Assembly (NCBI GenBank): GCA_965262565.1
Contig: CBDHFQ010000033.1
Span: 248,001 to 312,000, forward strand
DNA length: 64,000 nucleotides
Direction: 5' to 3'
Source: CBDHFQ01 sp965262565
GTDB lineage: Bacteria; Bacteroidota; Bacteroidia; J057
This document shows, in pieces, positions 27,240 to 36,788 of this stretch (position 1 is the stretch's first letter; each line of letters begins with the position of its first letter). Below the pieces are notes generated by a model. It was not told the DNA's origin, searched no databases, and saw only the letters and a list, made by a program, of their open reading frames with translations. The position numbers and the translations under genes are program-made.

Positions 27240-27611
27240 AATATCTTTGTTAAAAGTTTGTTCTGCTTACTTGACTTCTTACGAATAAAAAAGAAAAGGT
27301 TTTCAAAAGTGCTATCCTCATTTATTTGTTAAAGATCCCTCATCTTTTTTGTAAGCTTTTAATTACCAGTTTATGGTTGCTTGATTTAAAAGGTAACCAT
27401 GTCAAATAAATTTTTTTCTTTTTCACAATAAAGTTAATCCAAATGGATTTTTCTCGTACAAAAGTTTTTGAAGGGAATGATTAATATTAGTGAATCATCC
27501 TTATGTAAGAATGAAAACAGCCTTTCAATAAAATGAAAGGCTGTTAGACGATGAATATCTAGACAGAAGTCAACTTATTTCAAGATGTTACATCTAAATA
27601 TTGTGATAGGG
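27240..27611. other. Intergenic region upstream of the DUF7948-like gene
   Basis: Apart from the hairpin at 27516-27545 I see no gene or structured RNA in this 372-base stretch. It should carry the promoter of the minus-strand DUF7948-like gene; no convincing element was identified. Confidence 0.5.
27516..27545 (-). terminator. Intrinsic terminator after the nucleotidyltransferase gene
   Basis: An 11-base perfect stem (AACAGCCTTTC at 27516-27526, GAAAGGCTGTT at 27535-27545) has an 8-base loop. On the minus strand it is followed by TTTCATTCTT and lies 66 bases after the stop of the gene ending at 27612. Confidence 0.75.
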
Positions 27612-28520
27612 TTATGCCCAAAGTTTAGAAGGGTAAATACCTTTATCGATCAATACCAATAAATTTTGTTCTACGATAGGTTTATCCTCTTTATAGGTAA
27701 CTCCAAACCATTTATCCCCACTGGTCAGCACTTTAACTTTCCCTTCATTTCTTTTTATCATCGTATTTACTACCGTTGGAATATAGAATTCTGCTTTAGG
27801 ATTCTGACCGTGTTCCTGGATAAAATCTACAAATTGATGTTGATGCTGATCAAAAATGGAAGGAGTGAATCCCCACATATTCATAGAAACAATGGCGTCA
27901 GGAGAAAGGGGAAATGCTTCCTGATGATGATCTTGGAAAAAGATCTGATCATTCTTTTTTTCGATGTGCGTACGTTCAATAACATTCGTAAGCCAACCGG
28001 CCCCATCTGACTGACAAATACCTCTGGAAACATATCCATGATCAGATAAGGTGTTTTCTAACCTGTATCCTACCATACAATGATTCGTGTGTTCATTTTC
28101 CAATTGAGATAAATAGGCAAATAATTCTTGATATGCTTTAGGGCCATAGAAGTCGTCAGCATTAATGACTGCGAAAGGTTCATCGATGGCAGGAGCAGAA
28201 CAAAGGACGGCATGCCCTGTACCCCAGGGCTTAACTCTTTCAGGTGTGTAAGCAAGGCCATCCGGTACGTTACCCAATTCTTGATAAACGTATTCAACCG
28301 GAATTTGCCGAGAAAATTTATCGCCGAAGGAAGCTTTAAATTCTTTATCGATATCTTTACGAATAACAAAGACGATTTTGCCGAATCCGGCTCTAAGTGC
28401 ATCATAAATGGAATAATCAATAATAGCTTCTCCTGAAGGACCTACCGGATCTATTTGTTTGAGGCCTCCATAGCGACTTCCCATCCCGGCAGCTAGCACT
28501 AGTAAAGTTGGTTTAACCAT
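27612..28520 (-). CDS. Nucleotidyltransferase (NDP-sugar pyrophosphorylase-like)
   Basis: This 302-residue cytoplasmic protein has the GT-A-like nucleotidyltransferase signature LAAGMGSRYGGLKQIDPVGPSGEAIIDYS (about 8-36), the metal-binding Asp in VINADDFYGPKAYQELF, and a C-terminal portion with GDKWFGVTYKEDKP. The domain activates a sugar phosphate with an NTP. It is shorter than RmlA-type homologues in the substrate loop, and the sugar cannot be named. It is a single gene with its own terminator; a gap of about 230 bases separates it from the divergent symporter gene. Confidence 0.85.
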   Translation of the reverse strand: MVKPTLLVLAAGMGSRYGGLKQIDPVGPSGEAIIDYSIYDALRAGFGKIVFVIRKDIDKEFKASFGDKFSRQIPVEYVYQELGNVPDGLAYTPERVKPWGTGHAVLCSAPAIDEPFAVINADDFYGPKAYQELFAYLSQLENEHTNHCMVGYRLENTLSDHGYVSRGICQSDGAGWLTNVIERTHIEKKNDQIFFQDHHQEAFPLSPDAIVSMNMWGFTPSIFDQHQHQFVDFIQEHGQNPKAEFYIPTVVNTMIKRNEGKVKVLTSGDKWFGVTYKEDKPIVEQNLLVLIDKGIYPSKLWA

Positions 28521-28751
28521 TTGAAAAGAGTAATTAAGGTATCTGGTTTATGGCGGCAATAATACAAAAAAAGCGCATGACAAAAATCCCGAAATGGGAA
28601 AGAAATTGTCATACGCCTAACCAAACCTAACTTTAACTACAAATTTAATTTATTGAATATTTGTAAAAGATGCATGAAAAAATGACGATTTTTATATATT
28701 AAATTATCAATCTTATATTCTGATATTCTTATCACTACTACTTAAGCTATT

Positions 28752-30593
28752 ATGGAACTTGCATGGATCGACTGGGCGTGTATTAGCGCTTTTTTTGTGA
28801 TATCTCTGGCTATAGGGATAGCCGTAGCGCGTAAAGCGGGAGAAAGTACCGCGGAATTCTTCTTATCAGGAAGAAATATGCCCTGGTGGTTGCTAGGGGT
28901 ATCTATGGTAGCTACAACCTTTGCTGCTGACACGCCTAATCTGGTAACGAATATTGTAAGACAACAAGGAATTTCAGGTAATTGGGTTTGGTGGGCCTTT
29001 CTCTTAACGGGAATGTTAACCGTATTTGTTTACGCAAAATTGTGGCGTAGGTCGGGAATTCTCACTGACTTAGCATTTTATGAATTAAGATATAGCGGGA
29101 AGATGGCAGCCTTTCTAAGAGGATTCCGCGCTGTTTATCTCGGCTTTTTCTTCAACATTATTATCATGGCGACCTCCTGTCTGGCAGCGATTAAAATAGG
29201 AGGAATTATGCTTGGATTGAGTCCTCTACAAACCTTGTTATGGGCATCGCTGGTAACAGTATTTTACAGTTCTCTAGGGGGACTAAGAGGAGTACTTATT
29301 ACAGATTTCTTTCAGTTCTTCATCGCTATGATAGGAACCATTTGGGCTGCATCATATTTGGTCAATTTACCAGAAGTTGGAGGGTTAGATGCTTTATTCG
29401 CTCATGAACAAGTATCTACTAAATTAGATTTGATTCCCAACTTTTCCGAAGTGGGATTTAGAGAGTTGTTGCCCTGGTTTATCTTGCCATTAGCCGTTCA
29501 ATGGTGGAGTGCATGGTATCCAGGATCTGAACCCGGAGGGGGGGGGTATATAGCTCAAAGGATGCTTTCAGCTAAAAATGAGTCCCATGCTATGGGAGCC
29601 ACATTATTCTTCAATGCTGCCCATTACGCGCTAAGGCCCTGGCCATGGATGTTGATAGCCCTGTGTTCTTTAGTCGTATTTCCTTCTCTTGCAGATATAA
29701 AAGCAGCTTTCCCCCATATTGAGGAGAATATTTTAAGAGATGATCTGGCATATTCCGCCATGCTAACCTACCTGCCCAGTGGCTTATTAGGGGTAGTGAT
29801 TGCTTCTCTGATTGCGGCCTTCATGTCCACCTTATCCACGCATTTAAACTGGGGATCTTCTTATTTAGTACACGATTTTTACAGGAGGTTTATTCGTCCT
29901 GATGCTAGCGAGAAACACCTGGTATTTATGGGAAGATTGAGTACCATATTGATCATGGTTTGCTCAGCCCTATTTGCTTTGGCATTACAAGATGCTTTAC
30001 AAGCATTTCAAATTATTATTCAGATAGGAGCAGGAACAGGTCTATTGTTTCTACTGAGATGGTTTTGGTGGCGAATCAATGCCTACAGCGAAATTACTGC
30101 CATGATCGTTTCATTTATTGTAGCGATATATCTTCAGCAAATACATATTGCTCTGGGATTCGAACCCATTCCGGATGAATTTCAGTTATTAATGATCGTA
30201 ATTATTTCTACAGTAGCGTGGCTTGGAGTAACCTTATTGACTCCTCCTACCGATCGAGAAAAACTTCATTCTTTTTATAGATTGATCAGACCCGAAGGGC
30301 CTGGTTGGGCAGCAGTAGCCAAAGAAGTAGAAGAGGAGGATAGCGCGCAGGGAGTTGTGCCAATAAGCAGGACGCAAAACATTTCCCTGGAGCTATTGGG
30401 AATGGTATTGGGGTGTGTGGCAGTATATAGTATATTATTTGCTACGGGTTTCTTTTTGTATGGAGAATGGACTCAGGCGCTGATTGCCTCAGTATTTGTT
30501 ATAGTTTCTGCCTTCGGCCTATGGCGGATTTGGATGAGATTGCAGCAGAGATCCAGAGAAGAGGAAATCGCTCGAACCAACTCACATTTATAG
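28752..30593 (+). CDS. Sodium:solute symporter (SSS family)
   Basis: This 613-residue inner-membrane protein has about 14 membrane helices. It starts with the SSS-type ACISAFFVISLAIGIAVARK and STAEFFLSGRNMPWWLLGVSMVATTFAAD, and has ATSCLAAIKIGGIMLGLSPLQTLL, WWSAWYPGSEPGGGGYIAQRMLSAK (the family GxxxxxQR motif) and AAFMSTLSTHLNWGSSYLVHDFYRRF, where the Ser/Thr residues belong to the sodium site. The long GGGG run is encoded by a G-rich stretch at about 29538-29547. The substrate could be a sugar, amino acid or other organic solute. An extended C-terminus (about 520-613) adds two helices. It precedes prfB by 91 bases. Confidence 0.9.
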   Translation: MELAWIDWACISAFFVISLAIGIAVARKAGESTAEFFLSGRNMPWWLLGVSMVATTFAADTPNLVTNIVRQQGISGNWVWWAFLLTGMLTVFVYAKLWRRSGILTDLAFYELRYSGKMAAFLRGFRAVYLGFFFNIIIMATSCLAAIKIGGIMLGLSPLQTLLWASLVTVFYSSLGGLRGVLITDFFQFFIAMIGTIWAASYLVNLPEVGGLDALFAHEQVSTKLDLIPNFSEVGFRELLPWFILPLAVQWWSAWYPGSEPGGGGYIAQRMLSAKNESHAMGATLFFNAAHYALRPWPWMLIALCSLVVFPSLADIKAAFPHIEENILRDDLAYSAMLTYLPSGLLGVVIASLIAAFMSTLSTHLNWGSSYLVHDFYRRFIRPDASEKHLVFMGRLSTILIMVCSALFALALQDALQAFQIIIQIGAGTGLLFLLRWFWWRINAYSEITAMIVSFIVAIYLQQIHIALGFEPIPDEFQLLMIVIISTVAWLGVTLLTPPTDREKLHSFYRLIRPEGPGWAAVAKEVEEEDSAQGVVPISRTQNISLELLGMVLGCVAVYSILFATGFFLYGEWTQALIASVFVIVSAFGLWRIWMRLQQRSREEEIARTNSHL

Positions 30594-30684
30594 GACCAAT
30601 AACAAAAGGAACTATCATGTGGGTTGAATTCACAAATAATCGTTCCTATATTTGCCGATCATTAAAATGTAACCTTTTAAGATC

Positions 30685-31786
30685 ATGACACAAGATCAAT
30701 TAAAAGATATTCAAGCGCGGACGGATGCGTTGGGGAGGTATCTTTGACGTTGCTGGCAAATTGGCACAAATAGAAGATAAAGAAGCGATCACCCAACAAC
30801 CGGATTTTTGGAGCGATCCCAAAGCAGCTCAAGGAATATTGAAAGAAATAAGCGCTCTAAAAGTGTGGACCGATGCTTTTAACAAAGTGGAGGAAAGAGT
30901 AGGAGAGGTAGAAGTCCTTTTTGAATTTAACAAAGAAGGAGATGTGGGAGATGAAGAACTGGACCATGCCTACCAGCAAGCTATTAAGAGTATAGAAGAT
31001 CTGGAATTTAAGAATATGCTGTCTCTGGAAGAAGATCGCCTGGACTGCATTCTGGAGATCAATGCTGGAGCTGGAGGAACTGAAAGTCAAGATTGGGTAC
31101 AGATGCTGATGAGAATGTACCTTATGTATGCCGAAAAAGAAGGCTTCAAATTTGCTGTTGTTAATGAGGTGGAAGGAGATACTGCGGGAATAAAAAGTTG
31201 TTCTATTGAAATTAATGGAGATTTTGCCTACGGTTATTTAAAAGGAGAAAGTGGTGTTCATCGATTGGTAAGAATAAGTCCTTTTGATTCGGGAGGAAGA
31301 AGACATACTTCTTTTGCTTCTGTGTTTGTATATCCCCAGGTAGATGACAGTATAGAGATTGAGGTAAATCCGGCTGATGTAACGCTAAGTACGTTTCATT
31401 CCAGTGGTAAAGGAGGACAGAATGTCAACAAAGTAGAGACAGCGGTACGACTCGTCCATGAACCCACCGGTATTGTAGTGGAATGTCAACAGGAACGTAG
31501 CCAACTGAGGAACAGGGAGAAAGCGATGCAAATGTTGAAGAGTAGGTTGTATCAGGTAGAAATTGAAAAAAAAGAAGAGGAAAGAGCGAAAATAGAAGGG
31601 AGTAAGATGAAAATTGAATGGGGCTCCCAGATCAGAAATTACGTTTTTCACCCATATAAATTGGTAAAGGATTTGAGAACTGGTAAGGAAACAAGTAATG
31701 TTAATGCGGTGATGGACGGGGATTTGCAGAATTTTATCAAATCCTATTTAATGGAATTTGGAGGTGCTCAACCGGAGAACACCTAA
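30685..31786 (+). CDS. prfB: Peptide chain release factor 2, with programmed +1 frameshift
   Basis: RF2 recognises UAA and UGA stop codons. The first part starts at the ATG at 30685 (MTQDQLKDIQARTDALGRYL) and meets an in-frame TGA at 30745; the ribosome then shifts +1 to continue at GAC (30746) to the stop at 31786. The encoded protein has the SPF codon-recognition motif in RISPFDSGGRRHTSFASV and the catalytic GGQ in SSGKGGQNVNKVETAVRLVHEP. The total is about 366 residues, normal for the family. The first 20 codons are needed for the complete protein, so annotation from the later frame alone would lose the N-terminus. Expression is self-regulated through RF2 level. Confidence 0.97.
30732..30748 (+). 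promoter_or_regulatory. prfB programmed +1 frameshift site
   Basis: GGGGAGG (30732-30738) is a Shine-Dalgarno-like element directly before TATCTTTGAC (30739-30748), the same order as in E. coli prfB. CTT then TGA followed by C gives the slippery site; low RF2 lets the ribosome slide one base forward. Confidence 0.96.
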
Positions 31787-31826
31787 ATAGAAAAGATATT
31801 AATTAGTTAAGGGTGATTGTTAAAGA

Positions 31827-32501
31827 CTAATTTGTTTTAATAGCCCTTAACATTTCCCTTTTTCCAGGAGGTCCTGGAAGTTTATTTACCTCATAACCTA
31901 CTTTTTGGAGAGCTCTCCTAACATCTCCTTTTGCAGAATAGGTAGTGAGTGCACCATTTGTTTTTGTTATGTGAAACAGTTTAGCAAAAATATCTGTGGT
32001 CCATAATTCTGGCTGAGCATTTGGGGCAAAGGCATCAAAATAGATCAGATCGAACAATTTGGTCGATTCATAATTTTGAATGGTACCCTCTATTTTATGT
32101 AAGGTGAAAGTAGGAGAAAGATCAGCGGGTTTATCCCAAGGTATTTGATGAATACGATCATAGATCTCCGCATGTTCCGGACAGGCCATTTGTTCAATAT
32201 AATTTAACTTTGACCACTCGGAAGGACCTAAAGGATGTGCTTCCACGCATGAATAAGAAATCTGTTTTTGCCCTGAATGTAAATATGTTAGCAGAACATT
32301 TAGGCCTGTTCCCATGCCCATCTCAAATATGGAGACTTCATTTAGATGTTTCGCCACAAACTGAAATCCTGCTTCTATAAAGACGTGCATAGATTCAGTG
32401 ATAGCACCGTATACAGAATGGTAATGTTGTTCAAAACGACTGGAGAACAAGGTAGATGATCCGTCATTCGTAATTGTATGACGTAATTCTGTATCCGACA
32501 T
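31827..32501 (-). CDS. mnmD: tRNA 5-methylaminomethyl-2-thiouridine methyltransferase, MnmD (MnmC N-domain) type
   Basis: This 224-residue protein is the methyltransferase half of MnmC as an independent enzyme; it methylates the nm5 group at tRNA wobble U34. It has the class I SAM-binding motif IFEMGMGTGLNVLLTYL (about 58-74), a motif IV-type FDLIYFDAFAPNAQPELWTTDIF (about 138-160) that includes the conserved DAFxPxxxPELWT, and a final GKREMLRAI. No oxidase (FAD) domain follows, which is the common state in this phylum. It converges on prfB with 40 bases between the stops and is 16 bases downstream of the MscS-type channel gene. Confidence 0.92.
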   Translation of the reverse strand: MSDTELRHTITNDGSSTLFSSRFEQHYHSVYGAITESMHVFIEAGFQFVAKHLNEVSIFEMGMGTGLNVLLTYLHSGQKQISYSCVEAHPLGPSEWSKLNYIEQMACPEHAEIYDRIHQIPWDKPADLSPTFTLHKIEGTIQNYESTKLFDLIYFDAFAPNAQPELWTTDIFAKLFHITKTNGALTTYSAKGDVRRALQKVGYEVNKLPGPPGKREMLRAIKTN

Positions 32502-32517
32502 ACATTGTTTTCAATTG

Positions 32518-34242
32518 CTATTCTAATTTCGAGTCTGTCTCTTCAGATTTTTTTCCATTGAGGAGGTTCCCAGTTAATTGCTCGGGCAACGACTCTACGT
32601 ATATTGAACTGGATGGGAAAGCAAATGAAATCCCAAGTTCTTCAGCTTTTCTCATGATGGCCAAAAAGATTTCTTGTCTGGCTAACAACCATTCACCATA
32701 ATCAGTGAGTTCTGAAATAATGGCAACGAAGATTTTCAAAGCTGAATCTCCCATTTCATAAAAATGGACAATCGTACTTTGTGTACGAGTTTTTGGGTGA
32801 GTATTGATAATTTCTTTTACATCTGCAACGAATTGTTCCATTTTTTCAGGCGTAGTGTCGTAAGAGACAGTTAAATCAGTAGAGTACCTTCTATAAGTTC
32901 GTATAGAATGGTTAGTCACTGTCAGATTCGCTAGTTCTCCATTGGGAATAGAAACTGTGGCTCCATCTAAGGCTCGAATCCTGGTAGAACGAATGCCTAC
33001 TTCTTCTACTGAACCGGTTACTTTATCAGTTACGATGAATTCACCTATTTTAAAAGGTTGATCTACAAAAATTGTCAATGAACCGATAAGATTTTTTACA
33101 GTATCTTGAGCAGCTAAAGCTACTGCCAAACCTCCAATTGAAACACCCGCTAATAAAGCTGTTACATCTACACCAATATTACCCAGAATAAATATGATTC
33201 CAAATGTTCCAATGACGAATTTTATTAATTTTTTCAGTAAAGGGATAAGTTGGTCATCCATGGTCGTATCGGTCTTGGAAGCTAATCCTTTACTCAACAT
33301 GGCTATCAGGTCGATCAACCTAAACAGAACAACGATGATAAGAAGTGGAATGATTACCTTGAAAAGATTAACGACAAAGGCAGAAATTTCAGGGGGTAAT
33401 GTTAATTGTGGAATTAATGTCGAAGCGATGACAGCTACAATTAACAAACTGGCGGCATTAGCTACAGGTTCTACCTTATCTACTGAGATAGCAGTGAAAT
33501 CTCTTACCAGAGGGATTAATTTTTTAATTAAAATACTGGATACATTTCGAAAGAAACTGTAGAGGATGTAAGTGAGGAATAAGACTAAAAGGATTCCGAT
33601 ATATTGCCATAATTCCAAGCCAAAAAGCGTTTTTCGAAAACCGCTGGGTAAGTTTTTTCTTAAGAAATCAGAACCCAGGGGATAAATCTTTCTATGAATA
33701 TTATCTATGCTGGTTACTGTTTGCTGACTGTAAAGCCACTGGTTGTTTCGCTTGATGAGAAAAATTTGTGGAAATTGTTTTTGGTTGATTCTATAAATGG
33801 GTCTTGAATCCACCGAATCCACATAATTGGGATGATCAGGTATATCGGCTAATTCTACATAAAAGCCTGAACCATCATATATTTCTTTTAATTTTTGTGC
33901 TAAATCGATCAACTCGCCTCTGGAGTAAAAGCCTCCATCGAGTTTTTCATTTGTAAGCGTGTAAGATGAAAGTGTATCGTTATAACTTTCTTTTTGGAGG
34001 AATAACAGATGGCTTCCAATAGTACTTCTGGGAGAAGACAGGCTAAACTCGGTAACATTAAAAATTTCCTCTGAAGGTTGATCAAATGAATCTGAATCGC
34101 CAGCAGTAGAAATTGAATCAGTTTCAAGAGGAGAAATAGTATCAGCATTCATACTATCCACTTTCTGCGCTTTCACCTTATGAAAACCTGAAAGAACCAG
34201 AATAACAATGGATAGGATATAGGGTAAACGTGAGATAAGCAT
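32518..34242 (-). CDS. MscS-family mechanosensitive ion channel with periplasmic N-terminal domain
   Basis: This 574-residue protein has a signal peptide (about 1-25, VKAQ), an extracytoplasmic domain of about 180 residues with acidic Ser-rich start, and about five membrane segments. The pore helix and vestibule follow: ALLAGVSIGGLAVALAAQDTVKNLIGSLTIFVDQPFKIGEFI (about 365-406). The GIRSTRIRALDGATVSIPNGEL beta domain is standard for MscS. It opens in response to membrane tension during hypo-osmotic shock. The preceding periplasmic segment places it with the larger MscM-like group. It lies 16 bases upstream of mnmD on the same strand, so the two may share a transcript. Confidence 0.92.
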   Translation of the reverse strand: MLISRLPYILSIVILVLSGFHKVKAQKVDSMNADTISPLETDSISTAGDSDSFDQPSEEIFNVTEFSLSSPRSTIGSHLLFLQKESYNDTLSSYTLTNEKLDGGFYSRGELIDLAQKLKEIYDGSGFYVELADIPDHPNYVDSVDSRPIYRINQKQFPQIFLIKRNNQWLYSQQTVTSIDNIHRKIYPLGSDFLRKNLPSGFRKTLFGLELWQYIGILLVLFLTYILYSFFRNVSSILIKKLIPLVRDFTAISVDKVEPVANAASLLIVAVIASTLIPQLTLPPEISAFVVNLFKVIIPLLIIVVLFRLIDLIAMLSKGLASKTDTTMDDQLIPLLKKLIKFVIGTFGIIFILGNIGVDVTALLAGVSIGGLAVALAAQDTVKNLIGSLTIFVDQPFKIGEFIVTDKVTGSVEEVGIRSTRIRALDGATVSIPNGELANLTVTNHSIRTYRRYSTDLTVSYDTTPEKMEQFVADVKEIINTHPKTRTQSTIVHFYEMGDSALKIFVAIISELTDYGEWLLARQEIFLAIMRKAEELGISFAFPSSSIYVESLPEQLTGNLLNGKKSEETDSKLE

Positions 34243-34405
34243 ATGGATATGAAAAATCTCTGATTTGATGATGGGTACAAAGGTAGGAAATATTAGCTAA
34301 TCATATTCAGGTTGCTTTGCAATTAATATATACATAAATTGCTATAGTGTAAATTAAATCATAATAAAATTTTTTCGTTTTAGAAAGCATTAAAATAAAA
34401 ATAGA

Positions 34406-35839
34406 TTGAAGTTTCAAGACCTTCCTTTGGTTCCTAGTCTCCTTGACGGCATACATGCGTTAGGTTTCGAAGAAACCACTCCCATTCAGGAAGAAGCGAT
34501 ACCGGAAATATTAAATGGTAATGATGTTATAGCTTGTGCACAAACAGGTACCGGAAAAACGGCTGCATACTTAATTCCTACTATAAATAAATTTGCGGGC
34601 AAATCTTCTGAACAAATACGAGCTTTGATCGTGACACCCACCCGGGAGCTTGCGATGCAGATCGATCAAAACGTAGATGCATTAGCATATTATACAGGTG
34701 TATCATCGATTTCCATTGTAGGGGGTGGAAGTTCTTCCAGCTGGGACCAACAAAAATTCGGCTTAGAGAATGGTGCCGATCTTGTTATTGCTACTCCAGG
34801 TAGGTTGAAAATGCATATTTCTTTAGGGTATGTAAATTTTCAACACGTAGAACTAGTCATTCTGGACGAAGCAGATAAGATGCTGGATATGGGATTTTAT
34901 GCTGATATCATCCAGATCATTAAACATTTGCCTAAAGAAAGACAAACGCTTTTATTCTCGGCTACCATGCCCAAAAAAATCAGGGAATTAGCCAGAGAAA
35001 TCATGAATGCTCCCACTGAAATTTCCCTTAATCTGGCCAAGCCAGCAGAAGGTATTCTACAAACTGCTTACAGCATTTATGATGAACAAAAACTGCCGTT
35101 ATTAGAGTATCTCATAGAATCAAAGGAGATCGAAAGTATGATCATCTTCGCTTCAAGTAAGAGTAGTGTGGATGAAATAACAAAAAAATTAAGAAGGAGA
35201 AACTTAAAAGTCGATTCTATACACTCAGATAAAGCGCAGGAAGAGAGGGAAGAGACTTTGCGCAATTTTAAAAATAAGTCCTTTCCCATATTGGTGGGAA
35301 CAGACGTCTTAGCGAGAGGGATAGATATTGATAATTTAAGTCATGTTCTTAACTACGATGTTCCCAGAGATGCCGAAGATTATGTTCACAGAATCGGAAG
35401 AACAGCCCGGGCTAGTGCTACCGGAGAGGCAATCACATTAATTAGTCCGAAAGACCAGCGGAAAATGATGCAGATTGAAAGATTGATAGAGAGTGAAGTG
35501 CCAAAGGCTGAAGTACCTGAAAGTTTGGGAGAAACCCCGGAATATAGGCCTGTCAGAAACAACAAAGGCAAGCATAAACAGAGAAATAAGCGCTACAAAG
35601 GTAAATCGAGAAGCGGTTCCGGAAATAGAGACAACAACTCCCGCTCTCAAAATTATGCTAAACAAGAAAGAAAAGAAAAGAATCATAAACAACGGGAAGA
35701 GAAAAATAAGGATGAGGCCCAAAAACAGCCCATTAGAGGCAAATCAACTCAGGAGGATAATCCTAGAAAACGCAAAGGACGAAGTCGTAGAAGACCAAGG
35801 CCAAATCCAAGCCCTGCTGCAGATGAAAATATCAATTAA
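34406..35839 (+). CDS. DEAD-box ATP-dependent RNA helicase
   Basis: The start is a TTG at 34406 (MKFQDLPLVPSLLDGI), giving 477 residues. Motifs in order are the Q motif FEETTPIQEEAIP (21-33), Walker A AQTGTGKT (45-52), PTRELA (78-83), DEAD (154-157), SAT (185-187), and HRIGRTAR in the second RecA domain. The C-terminal tail from about 385 is rich in Arg, Lys, Asn and Ser (for example RKRKGRSRRRPRPNPSPA) and is probably a flexible RNA-binding tail. The role is RNA remodelling, for example cold adaptation or ribosome assembly, as for RhlE-like helicases. The large reading frames on the opposite strand are shadows. Confidence 0.95.
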   Translation: MKFQDLPLVPSLLDGIHALGFEETTPIQEEAIPEILNGNDVIACAQTGTGKTAAYLIPTINKFAGKSSEQIRALIVTPTRELAMQIDQNVDALAYYTGVSSISIVGGGSSSSWDQQKFGLENGADLVIATPGRLKMHISLGYVNFQHVELVILDEADKMLDMGFYADIIQIIKHLPKERQTLLFSATMPKKIRELAREIMNAPTEISLNLAKPAEGILQTAYSIYDEQKLPLLEYLIESKEIESMIIFASSKSSVDEITKKLRRRNLKVDSIHSDKAQEEREETLRNFKNKSFPILVGTDVLARGIDIDNLSHVLNYDVPRDAEDYVHRIGRTARASATGEAITLISPKDQRKMMQIERLIESEVPKAEVPESLGETPEYRPVRNNKGKHKQRNKRYKGKSRSGSGNRDNNSRSQNYAKQERKEKNHKQREEKNKDEAQKQPIRGKSTQEDNPRKRKGRSRRRPRPNPSPAADENIN

Positions 35840-36081
35840 GTAGTCTCAGGTATCATTTCTCGCCACATATATTTGTTAGCAGACAGTTCTCAATTCTATA
35901 CAATGAGGGTTTATTACTTCGCATAGTTTACTATTAAACTTAATAGCTATCATTTCTTTCATATTTTCCATCTTAATGATTAATTTGAATCATATTAATT
36001 TTGTTAATATTACTATCCTTTAAAAAAGTATCCTTTTAGGGTAGTGATACGTTTTCTTTATTGTACATCAACTAAAGTTAA

Positions 36082-36741
36082 GTGATACAAATAAAAATTA
36101 ATGAAAAGCTCTATCTAAAGGACCCGGAAAGTAGTGAATTAGGAATTAAGATTGTTTCGGCCAGCATTACTTTAATCGATAAATTGGGATTTGAGCAATT
36201 CACCTTTAAAAAATTAGCGGAAAATATTCATTCTACGGAAGCTTCTATATACAGATATTTTGAAAATAAACACAAGTTGTTAATTTATCTTGTATCCTGG
36301 TATTGGAACTGGCTGGAATATCAGTTAATGTTTAGTACAAATAATATTAAAGATCCCGAGGAGCGATTAAAAATAGCTATCAAGATTATTGTCCAACCTT
36401 ATAATATGCCTTCCAACTTCGGGCATATGGATAAAGCTGGACTGCATAGGATTGTTGTTTCTGAATCTCCTAAAGCATATTTAAGCAAAGAAGTAGATGA
36501 AGATAACAAAGAGGGGGCTTTTTTAAGTTACAAAAGGCTGGGAAAACAAGTGGCCTCAATTGTAAGGGAAATAAATCCGAACTACGATTATCCTACCTCT
36601 TTAATCAGTACCGTGATTGAAAGTGCGCATAATCAAAAATACTTTTCAGAACACCTCCCATCATTAACAGAAATTAGTGGAGGCAATGAAGATGAAGTTG
36701 CCCATTTTTTGATTGACTTGGTTCTTAGGACATTAAGGTAA
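36082..36741 (+). CDS. TetR/AcrR-family transcriptional regulator
   Basis: The frame opens with GTG at 36082 (219 residues). The N-terminal TetR_N helix-turn-helix covers about 17-63 (SASITLIDKLGFEQFTFKKLAENIHSTEASIYRYFENKHKLLIYLV), with the recognition helix in ASIYRYFENK. The C-terminal ligand domain has no match I recognise. Its target and ligand are unknown. It sits between the helicase and the DUF5686 gene, which converges on it with 47 bases between the stops. Regulation of its own gene is likely by family habit, not shown here. Confidence 0.88.
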   Translation: MIQIKINEKLYLKDPESSELGIKIVSASITLIDKLGFEQFTFKKLAENIHSTEASIYRYFENKHKLLIYLVSWYWNWLEYQLMFSTNNIKDPEERLKIAIKIIVQPYNMPSNFGHMDKAGLHRIVVSESPKAYLSKEVDEDNKEGAFLSYKRLGKQVASIVREINPNYDYPTSLISTVIESAHNQKYFSEHLPSLTEISGGNEDEVAHFLIDLVLRTLR

Positions 36742-36788
36742 GTATGTCCACCGATATTAAGATGAACGATATTCAATAAAAAAAATAG

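Noticed and set aside
27666..28436. Several open frames opposite to the nucleotidyltransferase gene
   Set aside because: They lie entirely antisense to a conserved enzyme with its own terminator.
31806..31851. Inverted repeat GTTAAGGG/CCCTTAAC between prfB and mnmD
   Set aside because: The loop is 30 bases and one arm lies in the mnmD coding region, with no T-run; not convincing as a terminator.
33194..33562. Plus-strand open frame of 122 codons inside the MscS-type channel gene
   Set aside because: It is the antisense of the conserved channel core, so it is open only because of the coding pattern of the real gene.
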